Of a stretch of 64,000 nt of DNA, positions 26,713 through 36,929 are shown one piece after another. The stretch spans positions 9,384,822-9,448,821 of the forward strand of contig CM021314.1 of NCBI GenBank assembly GCA_010645155.1, in the 5' to 3' direction. The first letter of the stretch is position 1, and every line of letters starts with the position of its first letter. A program made the position numbers and the translations under genes. Source of the stretch: Tigriopus japonicus. Its lineage: Eukaryota > Arthropoda > Copepoda > Harpacticoida > Harpacticidae. The notes below the pieces were generated by a model that was not told where the DNA came from, ran no database searches, and was given only the letters and a program-made list of their open reading frames with translations.

Positions 26713-27834
26713 ATGTCAGAAACACTTTCAAGAATCCCAGAGAATAAAGTGACAGGATTATTTGGATCCGAAACGAGAAAACCGCGACGGAAACGAGCTG
26801 TGCGATTGGGCAAAAATAAATGCAAATGTGATGATGCTTTGAGCTATCAGATGGCTCGCAAAAGCACATTTGATCACGATTCTTTAGTTAAAGGCGTTGT
26901 AAAACAACTTTTTGGGTATGAAAGCGGAACAATTGGTGAATGCTGTCCAGAGTTGAAATCCTTAAATCTTTGGGATCGTGGAACTGAACCTTTAAAGAAT
27001 CGGGACAAGAGTTTGGTGATCAGTGTTGTTGTCGATTACTTGGTGAAAGCTCTCCGATCACTGGGATACGAAAGTTTTAGCATGCTACCAAGCAATCATG
27101 AGCTTTTGATGGTTCGAACTAAAATGGCAGAAATATTTTCCGAACAAGAATGGGCTGCCTATGACGGAAAAACCGAGGCCCGATGGCCAACTCAAAGTGT
27201 GAACGAAAACAAGGACGGTTTTTATTCGTCAATGCGGGAAAGAAGAAGGTACTTGAAGGACCTGGAAAAAAGAACCTGTCCGGAGTGCAATCCACGTGGA
27301 TCTGAAGAACCCGCCCATTACAGCAGTACCAGCTTTAACGAGTGTATTGGCGTTATACTTGAGAGCAAACCACATTGGGAGATACAAACCAATACATTGG
27401 CCAAAGATATCCTTTTGCAAATGGTCCACGACTTTTCCACGAAGAACGTTTTAACTAGGCTGAATTTGGTCAATAGGACAAAAAATATCTCTACAGGAGA
27501 TTGGTACAAAGTTTGCGAATGTTTTGCAAAGAAGGCCTCGTCATTGATAAGCAAAGAGGATCTTCCAGTCAATGCAAGGGATAAAAAACTCTACATGGAG
27601 CTCATACCACTCCTAGTTCGAACGTTTATTGCCGAACATTATCCTTCTTGGGCAGCTTTGGGATCCTTGGGTTACGGCAGCATCAAATTCAAGGACAACA
27701 AAGTTGTGATGAATGAGAAGATGCTGATTGATTTGATGGACATATTCAAGGCACGTATGAATGCGAAAAACCATCGAGGAGCCTCCGTGTCAATTAGCAA
27801 AGCCGATTCCATCATCGACACGTACCTTGAATAA
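26713..27834 (+). CDS. Hypothetical protein, 373 aa, directly downstream of the ZAD-like ORF
   Basis: An uninterrupted frame of 373 codons with coding-like composition. An early basic stretch (KPRRKRAVRLGKNKCKC) could be a nuclear localisation signal. It is followed by a mostly alpha-helical sequence with Cys pairs (CKC, GECC, CPEC), and there is an acidic/hydrophobic C-terminus. I do not recognise the family. The ATG lies 7 nt after the stop of the ZAD-like ORF and in another frame. A splice acceptor just upstream would place the exon start at 26703. Either this is the second exon of one ZAD protein, or the locus is dicistronic. No transposase signature is visible. Confidence 0.6.
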   Translation: MSETLSRIPENKVTGLFGSETRKPRRKRAVRLGKNKCKCDDALSYQMARKSTFDHDSLVKGVVKQLFGYESGTIGECCPELKSLNLWDRGTEPLKNRDKSLVISVVVDYLVKALRSLGYESFSMLPSNHELLMVRTKMAEIFSEQEWAAYDGKTEARWPTQSVNENKDGFYSSMRERRRYLKDLEKRTCPECNPRGSEEPAHYSSTSFNECIGVILESKPHWEIQTNTLAKDILLQMVHDFSTKNVLTRLNLVNRTKNISTGDWYKVCECFAKKASSLISKEDLPVNARDKKLYMELIPLLVRTFIAEHYPSWAALGSLGYGSIKFKDNKVVMNEKMLIDLMDIFKARMNAKNHRGASVSISKADSIIDTYLE

Positions 27835-29856
27835 ACTTATTGAGAAATCGAACACGTTTACCTTTGATGATCATGTAAAAGATTACTTAAGTTGTCTTTA
27901 AAAACTGCTTTAATGCGTTAATTAAAAAAAAGATGTCGCAGAATTGAGGTCATTATTTCGAGACGCACTCTTCTTATCAGTATATCGGCTAAACAAACAC
28001 TTTGAAATTGATCATCGCTAAAGTATTTAAGTTTTTTATGGCTGAACTAGTGCTCTAGGCTGAACGATATAACCGTATACGTATGAGTGCTTTGGCGTCC
28101 TATGAATATTTTTCCTTGAGATAGATTAACCATATGATGGGGAGTTTGCTAAACTGTAAATGATTTTAAGCGTTTGCTGGTCTTGTAATTTCGTCTTTCA
28201 TCAATCGATGTAGCTCCTAAATTGTTTTTTTTTTCTGGCGTCTTTATTCATACAAATACAATCTTTATTTCGAAGGACCGTAGCAGTTGTGGGGAAAACG
28301 GGGAAAACTCACGCAAGATCAGAATATTTACTCATCCAACCTCGAATACAGTAAGTTTTGGCGGTTTTGAACCTGGATTCAGTTTTAAGGGTCTGTTGTT
28401 AAGCAATCGTCGGTTAACCGTTCAACAGAGTCCTTAAAAAATTAAAGGAACGTTTAAACGTGCTTTTGTTTTCCAAGAAAACAGTTCTTTAATCAAAGAT
28501 CTTTGTAGTATGTTCAATTTTTGGTTCTACTAGGCTTTCCCAAAATATGCGTCACCATACGTTTTCCTCCCTATCTACTGTAGATAGCATCAAATAATTG
28601 TCGAAACAGAAAATCGGTTCGTTCACTGAATTCAACGCATTCAATTTGTTTTGCATATCATCCTTCTTTTGCGTTAAACTTACAACATCCCCTTATCTTA
28701 AATAATTTATTTGAATTACAGGTGGCAATTTAGGATAAACATCCCGAACATACACCAAGTAGCATGAACAGACAAAACGTGATTTGAACTAAGTTTAAAT
28801 TCAGAACCAGTTTTCGCACCTAACGATTCTCTGAAGTACACGCCGAACATTCACTTTTAAACTGTTGTACTTCACGACCTTAAGATGCTCCATGTACAGT
28901 TGCTCAAACGTTGGTCATTTCAGGTTCCATCAACAAGGTGCAAGGTGGACCTGAAAAAGTACAAACTTGTGTTTGGAAAGGCAAGTAATCTTCACAGGGA
29001 ATTGATATGCTACAGTGACACACATATGTGTAAAGATCAAAGTTGTTTTCAACCAAATGGTTTTCCACGAAACGTTTTCGTTCTGAGGTTAACACTCCCA
29101 AATGCACCGGTATCTTGCACACTGCGCAGTTTCAGACAAGACGCGTGCTAGGGAGCCTGAGTTGGTTCTTGCACCATCAAAGTTCCTGCTTTTTGTCCAT
29201 GCATAACCTACCCTATGTGGGCGAAATCTTCTGCGCATGAAAATCCAAACGTTTGAATGACAGTTCCAACCAACCGGCATGTTTCAATCTGTCCCACAAC
29301 AACAAAGTGGGATAGAAATACGAGGCCAAGCGCGGTACAAGAAGTACTTTCCAACCAGGGTGACGAATCTGGGTCGGTTTGAGCTACATTTGGCGTTTAT
29401 GATTTGGCAACATTTAGACTGCCAGACTAACAAGCATTGACCACCCAAAACATGTGAACGTTCACACGAAGTTATAATATAGACAATTGATCCTATTTCT
29501 ATTTCAAGTCCTTCAACAATCAAGAAAATAACGTTTCATCTCTAAAAGGGACAAATTTCAAGGATGGTTATATAGTCACACTTAATATTCAAGACATTTT
29601 GGTGCTGTGCTCCAAATAGGATGGATGCACGCGTCAAGCGCAATGCTTCCCGTGGACTCGTTTGACTACATATACTCAAAATCACCGGCGTCTCAGTACA
29701 GTCGTATCACGAAAATCCTGCACGCCACAACTAAATATCAGAATCCAAGTGTCTCCCATAAAATATCAAATTAAAACTAGTGATTCTTTGTACCCTAACT
29801 AAAGTGAGAAAAGCTACATACTTTGTAGAGGAGTTCACATTCATCAATCGGCTTCA
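27835..29856. other. Intergenic, AT-rich, no gene seen
   Basis: Two kilobases with poly-T and poly-A runs. Short frames such as 28885-29151 have no domain and no splice support. Confidence 0.5.
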
Positions 29857-30525
29857 ATGACAGTTATGAATCGTACATCGCGGAGAAGCCACTCCGGACA
29901 ACCGAGAAGTACTTTAAGCCAGGCTTTTGGGACCCGACGAGGACACCGAAGAAATCTCAGCATCTCTGGCCTTAGACATTTCGAAGGTTCATCAGATGGT
30001 GAAGATTCTCCTCCAGCGAGCCCTGTTTGGATGCGTCGCACTATGAACGACGGAGATAGTGGATATGGTTCTGATCTGGAGGATAATTCAGCCACAAGGT
30101 GGGCCAGAGAAAGCTATCCGGCCTTGCCACGCCCTCGGGTGTTCCCACCAGGCACCAGAAGACGTCATCATGCCAGACGAGACCATCCACGAGATCAGCA
30201 AGCTAGAACTGCTCAACACATGAGGAACAGGATTAACACGGAACTTCTCATCCGGCATCAAGCGCCTTTCAATGCTGCCATCCCTGCGATTCCAGAAGAA
30301 GCCCATCCTACAGAGGAACAGAACACAAACTCTCATAGCCAAAGCCATGTTCAATCGAACAATAACAATAACGATATTGTCTCATATTACATCACCTTTG
30401 ACCCGACTCCTCTGAACAAGATCCCAAAGCCCGAGAAATTGGTAGAATCCAAGAAGAAAAGGCCAAAGAAGATCACTGGATGCCGACTTGCAGCATCCCA
30501 TGATTTCCAACGCCGAGAGGAATAA
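29857..30525 (+). CDS. Intronless gene for a basic disordered protein, 222 aa
   Basis: A single open frame from ATG (MTVMNRTSRRSHSGQ) to stop. The protein is rich in Arg, Ser, Pro, Asn and His. A Ser/Pro/acidic segment (SSDGEDSPPASPVW, then DSGYGSDLED) resembles CK2 and proline-directed phosphorylation sites. An Arg/His stretch (TRRRHHARRDHPRD) follows, and the C-terminus is Lys-rich (ESKKKRPKKITG), a likely nuclear signal. No fold or known domain is seen. An AATAAA follows 250 bp downstream. I do not recognise the family; a role in nucleic-acid or protein binding is inference from charge only. Confidence 0.62.
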   Translation: MTVMNRTSRRSHSGQPRSTLSQAFGTRRGHRRNLSISGLRHFEGSSDGEDSPPASPVWMRRTMNDGDSGYGSDLEDNSATRWARESYPALPRPRVFPPGTRRRHHARRDHPRDQQARTAQHMRNRINTELLIRHQAPFNAAIPAIPEEAHPTEEQNTNSHSQSHVQSNNNNNDIVSYYITFDPTPLNKIPKPEKLVESKKKRPKKITGCRLAASHDFQRREE

Positions 30526-30774
30526 CTTAACTTATTACTATTCATCCTTGAAAAACTGTCCTAGTTCAGCCTTTCCCACTGCAAGCTCAAGCTCAAGCAC
30601 ACAAACTTTTTTACGTTGCAATTTGAAAGAAACCTCACTTTTGAATTGATTTGTCAGAGTTCATTTATAATGTACAACTATCTGCCTGCTTTTACTGTAT
30701 ATCCCTTGTGAAACTATTCCGTGAGATGGAAACATAAATATGATGAAATGTCTTGATACTTTCTCTGACGAGTC

Positions 30775-30780
30775 AATAAA
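30775..30780 (+). terminator. Polyadenylation signal AATAAA
   Basis: A canonical hexamer about 250 bp after the stop of the 222-aa intronless gene. Confidence 0.55.
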
Positions 30781-31781
30781 CTATTCATAAACTAAAAATT
30801 TGATACATTGAATTGAGTTTTAGTTCTCAAAAGTACGAGTAACGTTAAGACTTGGGTACTATTGCATAATGGAATTAAAATCAATGACTCTAATACTTGC
30901 CTTCCTTCTAGAAGGACATATTACCATGCATATCTGTACCAAATTGATTGTGATTAATAACTAATAAGACTTTGCCGAACACTCATCAATTCAATGATGA
31001 GTGAAAAAATGACTGTAGGGAAAACGAAGCTTTTAACCAACTTCATATTAAAGATTGCAATGAACAGGTTTGAATGGTTGAACTAGTAGTATTAGTCAAA
31101 TTTTGTGTATTAGACAATATCAGCTTATGGGAAATTATCAAACGAGCTTTAAATATCATGATATTTAATGACCTCGATAATGCAACATCAGGTTTGGAAC
31201 TTAGGGCAATATCTAAAAACCGAAAGTCAACAACTTGGCTTTAGTGTAGTGTGGAAAACACAAATGTTTGTCACGGTCTCAAAAATATACTTATTTCCCT
31301 TGAAGTCTACTTTAATATGAAACTTTGGCAGTGTAGTATGGATCAAAAGATCTTGAAAAAAATGAAAATTGAAGAAAATTATTTTAGTATTCTTTAGTAT
31401 TTCGTCATGAATAAAGTGAGGTACCTAATTTATGGAAACGCTGTCTCATTTCAACTAGAATTTGAGTTTAAGGACTATGTGGATTTTAGCGCAAGCTTCA
31501 AAATTTACCATTAGATGGCGCCAAAACAGGGGCAAAGTCATGGGAGAATAGAGCGTAGATTTTTTTTAACTTGATGTGAACTTTAGTGGTTGAGACTAAA
31601 ATGCCATTTTTCATCATATTTTCATCCTACTCGACCTTAGGAACAACCTCTATAAGAAAGAATATCGCCAAGTCATACTATTTGATCCTAAATTAAGGCC
31701 AAAGATTGCATCAAAATGTGAAAGACTAGTTTCTGCCGCTAGATGTCATTGAATGTCATTTCATTGGTACGTGGAATTGCT
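30781..31781. other. Intergenic, AT-rich; one CTCF-like motif
   Basis: No coding signal. A CTCF-like site (CCATTAGATGGCGC, plus strand) is at 31508-31521. The right end borders the foldback element. Confidence 0.45.
31508..31521 (+). promoter_or_regulatory. CTCF-like motif
   Basis: CCATTAGATGGCGC matches the classical consensus CCASYAGRKGGCRS at 13 of 14 positions by eye. One site of this length can occur by chance; the neighbouring copies are covered in findings. Confidence 0.35.
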
Positions 31782-32626
31782 TAGAGCTCTATATTAGAAA
31801 GAGTACAATCATATCCAACGCCATCTAGTTCCTTCTGCTCGCAACTGTTCGCCGTTCCCAAAAGGATACACAGGTACCCTCTAAGCTGAACAAGTTTTCC
31901 AAATCATCAGACCAAGATAGCACCTTTTGAGAAACTAAAGGGCCTAGAACCCTAATGAAGGGGTCCAAAATGAACTATTAGTGTGTTTCAAATGATTCAA
32001 AGCTGAATTGCCTGTAAAATTAGGTTTAAAACCTAAAAGACTAAGAGAAAAATGAATATCTCACCCCTCATTGTGATCAATGCTTTTTCAGAGAAAACGT
32101 TCACAATCAGGGCTCCTACCATAAAAAATGTGTGAGACACTCGTGATCTTGCATATCAAGGGGTAGGTGGGCAAGTGTAAATAGCAGCCAGGGGTGAAGT
32201 CAAGAGAGGAAGAAAATTCCCTGCACTTTTTCTCAGCAATAACCATGACTGTGAAGCATAAGAGGGAAGAGAATTCAGCAGCCCTGCAATTTCATTTCCT
32301 ATCACACTGTTGCCATCACCACTTGCATCAATATGTCCAAAGGGATAGATTTTCATTCTCGTACTGTCTTTTAAAGCTTTAAACCTAATTCTACAAGCGA
32401 TTCAGATTTGAATCATTTGAAACACACTAATAGTTCATTTTGGACCCCTTCATTAAGGTTCTAGGCCCTTTAGTTTCTCAAATGGTGCTATCTTGGTCTG
32501 ATAATTTGGAAAACTTGTTCAGCTTAGAGGGTACCTGTGCATCCTTTTGGGAACGGCGAGCAGTTGCGAGCAGAATGAACTAGATGGCGTTGGATATGAT
32601 TGTACTCTTTCTAATATAGAGCTCTA
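31782..32626. mobile_element. Foldback hAT-like MITE with ~250-bp terminal inverted repeats
   Basis: The left arm (31782-32031) and right arm (about 32378-32626) are near-perfect reverse complements, separated by about 350 bp. The ends read TAGAGCTCTATATTAG and its complement. Both sides are flanked by the direct repeat GAATTGCT (31774-31781 and 32627-32634), an 8-bp target duplication. The 8-bp duplication and the TAGNG start fit the hAT superfamily. No transposase frame is present, so it is non-autonomous. The RNA would fold into a long hairpin. Confidence 0.85.
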
Positions 32627-32634
32627 GAATTGCT

Positions 32635-34576
32635 GTTCAAGATGTTCGACTTCCTCTGGACAGGCCTCATATTTTTCCATTGAAAGCCAAATTTTCTTTC
32701 TTTGCAAAGCTACTTGAAAACAAATTGGTAGTTTTTCGTAGGGTTTCTGAGCAAAAAAAAAAGCTCAAAATCATTTATTAAGTATGTGAATAAAAGAAAT
32801 ACTCTCCATGTTGGCAGACTTGTTTAAGAGAAAAGTTCTCGTTAAATTTTCAGTTTCCCTGCACATAATCGTTTGTGCAGGGCATCAAGAGCACTTCAGT
32901 GTTCTAGAGCGTCTCTACGTTCCATGTGGAACGAAAACTACCAGGGTAGCTGAATTAAGAAAGTAAGACAGAACATCAATTTGGTTGTATGAGTTACTAT
33001 TGATTTAAATTGTGGAGAAAAGTGATCTATTTGGATATGAAGAGTATTCACGAATGCAATCGTTGGAAGCATGGCATATTCCCATCTTTTTCAATGTGGG
33101 CACTAGGTAATTTACAATCCTTTGTGATTAAACACGGAAATAACAATCCTCCATGTCTTTTAATATATTTTGGTAACCTTGAGCAATTCAGAGATATTTA
33201 TTTTTGGTGAAAGTTTCATGTAAAATCAATAGATGACGTTACTAGCACTGCGTAGACGTTCCTTTCAAAACAATAAAGGTGCCATCTAGAGAACAAAAAT
33301 GCTTGTTTTCTCTAATAATCTTCATTAAGATATATCATTTTGTTAGTCACACTATGATGAAAGTTTTAATCTACAAAGTATCAGGTTTTTTTTTAAAGTT
33401 TTTACTAGACTATTTCTTCCTTCTTTCCCTTGTAGTTATACCCTATGTATATCATGCTTGCTGATTAGAGTGGTGCTTACGATCTAAATATCTTTTGTCT
33501 CGCACTTTTTGATTATTTCTTGTTTTTTTCATCTCGCTTTCTTGGTAAAAGTTTTGTTTTTCCATCACCTTCAACCGGATTTTTAAAGCCTAATAAGTTT
33601 GGATCCAAGCTACAACTTGTAGCTACAAAATTATGAGCTACAAAATTTACCATTACCTAATCCTTTCATTGTCAATCGGCAGAAAATGCCTAGTAACGAC
33701 ACATTCTTTCAATAATCGCAAAGCAGTCACAATTATCGACTTCAAATGCAGACCTTGAAATTGGAAATCATAATCGGTTTCTTATTCAGTCTAAAGATCT
33801 GAAATTGAAGCTTGTTCCATTTTTTTTTTAAATCCCGTAAAAAACTGGCAAAACTGTTGTTTGCTAATACTTGTTTCTTTCATTAGTTACGAAGCAGCAA
33901 TGATGATATTGATGACACATCAATTCGTTTGTGCACAAGCTTGGAAGAAAACCGAAAGTTCAAACAAAAATGGTACTGCATAATACACACGGATTTGACT
34001 GAACAACAGGGATGTAAAACTGGTAAGATCTCGTCGGCTTTGTACTTTTTGCCAAAAGTTACGCTATTACTGGACTTTCTTGAAACAAAATGTACCATTA
34101 TGTAACTAACTGAACAGTACAAGTCAGGAAACGAAATGAAGAGTGAGTTAAGTGTGGCTGATGAAACGTTTCATACGCCTTGGGTCCAGTTGAAACCAGA
34201 TATTTCCACTTCACCATAGTCCTCTTCTGCTTTGCTCCGGATTTGGGGCCACTGTTAAGCCTACGCTTGTCTGGTAGAACGGAATCTCTCGTTCCCTCAA
34301 CGCAGCAGGCACGCGCACCACTCAAAAAAGGACCAAAAAACGTCGTAGAACTAGATAGATGGGAATCGAAAATGTGAATCAAACCAACGATTGCAAGCTT
34401 TGTTGTTGTGAAATTAAACTTATCGTTCATGACGTTTGTAGGACATAATTCAAGGATTTCTTACATTCAAGGGTCATTCCCTGGAATAAAAAAAAACGTT
34501 GATTTTGTGTTATAGCTACAACACCGCCCATTCTAGAAAAAAAGTAACTCTGTGCTAGGAAAAGCGAGCGCGAGGA
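32635..34576. other. Intergenic, AT-rich, no gene seen
   Basis: Short frames only. A CTCF-like motif lies on the minus strand at 33279-33292. Poly-T and poly-A runs are common. Confidence 0.45.
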
Positions 34577-34583
34577 TTTATAT
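34577..34583 (+). promoter_or_regulatory. TATA-like box
   Basis: TTTATAT about 155 bp before the ATG of the PPxY gene, allowing a 5' leader of about 125 nt. It lies directly beside a CTCF-like motif on the other strand. Confidence 0.4.
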
Positions 34584-34594
34584 CGGCGACAACA

Positions 34595-34608
34595 GCGCCC
34601 TCTGCGGG
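34595..34608 (-). promoter_or_regulatory. CTCF-like motif in the promoter of the PPxY gene
   Basis: The minus strand reads CCCGCAGAGGGCGC, matching CCASYAGRKGGCRS at 13 of 14 positions by eye. It lies about 12 bp after the TATA-like box and 130 bp before the start codon. Confidence 0.4.
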
Positions 34609-34737
34609 TACACCATATTACAAGACTTCTCCCGAATATATCCCATCAGTACCTCTTTCAGTTTGAAGAGAGCACATACAATTGTTCATTTAAGCAACAT
34701 TTAAAATTACTCAACAAGTGACAACCTTTCTTAAAAG

Positions 34738-35481
34738 ATGGCTAACGTCAACTTATTGTGGGACAAATCGTTCACCTATTATAATCAGTGGGACAATCCT
34801 TACTTCCCCGCCAATAACTATGCCTACTACAGTGACATTCCATCTTCGAATCAATCGCAAGCAGATACAAGCTCAATGTATAATAATTACGACAGTTTGG
34901 CTTATGATCGTCGCAACGATTTCACCCAAGAACCGCAACAGAACCATTTGGAAGATGAAGAGGCTCCACCAACCTACAACGATTTTTTGCACGGCATAAA
35001 AACCCGACAGAGCTACAACCGAGTGTCATCGAACGATTCCTCCTTCTATAACTCTCATTACGGCCATGAGAGTAATTGCTCTCTCTGCCCTCCCAAACCC
35101 GTCATCCCAGGGCGATCCCTCTCCGATTATGGAGGACCCACTTTTAAGATGGATCCAAACCAAGAGAGGCTAGTTCCCAATCGACCCAACAGCAGTTTAA
35201 CAACACCTATTGGTTCTTACGAGTCGGTGACCCCTCCTCCGGAATATTACAGGACGGATTCACAGTTCTCGAATCAACAATATCATCACCAAAGTCAACA
35301 ATATCTAGCTCCTCCTCCAACTATGGGCTCCCATTACGAAGACCAAAGAAGTATATGGTCGCAAATGGAAAGTCTTGGAGTCACTCCTGAGCCATCACCA
35401 CAACCATCGGAAGAGGATATGCTGGATCAAATTCTGACCGATCTTGAAGACATGGAATTTGGAAAATACCGATCATCTTGA
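34738..35481 (+). CDS. Intronless gene for a Tyr/Asn/Ser-rich protein with two PPxY motifs
   Basis: 247 codons from MANVNLLWDK. The protein is low in charge and rich in Tyr, Asn, Gln, Ser and Pro, so largely disordered. Two WW-domain-binding motifs are visible: PPTY at residues 77-80 and PPEY at 167-170. An acidic amphipathic C-terminal segment (EEDMLDQILTDLEDMEF) could contact a partner such as a transcription co-factor. It has no signal peptide or membrane segment. A TATA-like box lies upstream and AATAAA 65 bp downstream, so it looks like a complete single-exon gene. PPxY pairs usually recruit Nedd4-type ligases or Yorkie/YAP-type proteins; that role is inference. Family not recognised. 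Confidence 0.68.
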   Translation: MANVNLLWDKSFTYYNQWDNPYFPANNYAYYSDIPSSNQSQADTSSMYNNYDSLAYDRRNDFTQEPQQNHLEDEEAPPTYNDFLHGIKTRQSYNRVSSNDSSFYNSHYGHESNCSLCPPKPVIPGRSLSDYGGPTFKMDPNQERLVPNRPNSSLTTPIGSYESVTPPPEYYRTDSQFSNQQYHHQSQQYLAPPPTMGSHYEDQRSIWSQMESLGVTPEPSPQPSEEDMLDQILTDLEDMEFGKYRSS

Positions 35482-35545
35482 CCGAAAAGGGTCGCATGAA
35501 ATGTTTTTTCGATGCGCGCTATTGATTTGTGAAGTTTCGCATCAC

Positions 35546-35551
35546 AATAAA
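35546..35551 (+). terminator. Polyadenylation signal AATAAA
   Basis: A hexamer 65 bp after the stop of the PPxY gene. Confidence 0.6.
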
Positions 35552-36929
35552 ATTAACCATTACGTTGTCATATTCACAGTATAACACCATTTTCAAACTT
35601 GAATAAATATGATCTCATTCAGAGCTTGAACTTACAAAAAATATTATTTGATTATTTAAATAAATTACAGGGAATTGCATTCCTTATAGCAATGGAAGGA
35701 TTGTAGGTAATAGAAAATGCGCAACCAACCCAAAAAAAGGAAAACACCTCGCATCAACGCAAATCACTTGAAGAATTTTGAGTTTTTAACTGCACATTGA
35801 AGTAAATTCAATGTCAAAAAGGCGTAGTATTTACCATTAGTAAAATGTCATTAAAACCAACGTTTCATACAATTTAAAGAGCTTTTGTAATGAAAAAGGA
35901 AGGATCATTTCGTCATTGGGAGGGAACTAGAAAAATATTGATTTAACGTTCAAAACATAATTTCAGAAATACGAAGACTTTAAAGATAGCATTGCAAATC
36001 ACTTCACGATTCAATCGACAAAAGATCTTGGTCAACAATTTGCCATACTGGACTAACGAATCAAATTGACACAAAATCAATCTGCATGCTTAATAATTGA
36101 ATACTTGTGCCTAATGCCCAAATACTATGCAATTTTTGACACTGGAACATTGGAGCACCAGGCTCTAATTCTACTTGAGACCAGTTTAACCGGTGAAAAA
36201 AGTTCGAGTTATCGGAACATGAACACTTGATTTATCCAAAGAACAACCTGTGCTTTGTCACCGTAAATGTACCTTCCGTTATGTCCAATAAAATTGTTTT
36301 CTGTGTGAAATTCTTTCTCAAATTTGTGATCAATTTAGAAGATTTTTGATCCATGAACATGACTCCGCCATGACAGTAAAAATCTAGATTTTTCTAGAAA
36401 CGTTCCCCCCTTCCTTCTGTAAAAAGGGAGGGAAATAGCTTCCTCGAGTACCTTCCCCAGGATGGGAATGAAGAAACTCGCCCCAGAGTTTGGCACCATA
36501 CCAGCTAGGTGAGGGCAATGTCGTACTTTGTTGCGCACTATGCAGTACATCTCACTCACACACGCGAGTCATCCTGTCTCGTACTACTACGAGTCGTCCA
36601 CGACCCCAAGGTCCAAAAACATGGTGCAAGTGTCCCAGCAAAACGTTTTCGTAACATGAGAATTCGACAACACCGGGAGGTAAGTCAGGGAACAAGGGTA
36701 TTGCGTATATTCTTCCACTAGAGAGGGGCCGGCTCAATCAGCAGAAAGAGCCCTTTGAAAGGAACAACGCGAGAAACCAACCAATGCGAGGAGAATCCCA
36801 GAAACGGGCACGCCTTGAGTGTCACACATGCACATGCTGAACTGTTGTTAAAACCCCAACACATCATGGAACTTGGATCATTCAAAACAATCACATCAAG
36901 AGTACAAGACGAAAATAACTCGAACAAAC
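35552..36929. other. Intergenic and probable promoter of the acidic protein gene
   Basis: No coding signal. The right end must contain the leader of the gene starting at 36930. An upstream ATG in another frame occurs at 36866. Confidence 0.4.
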
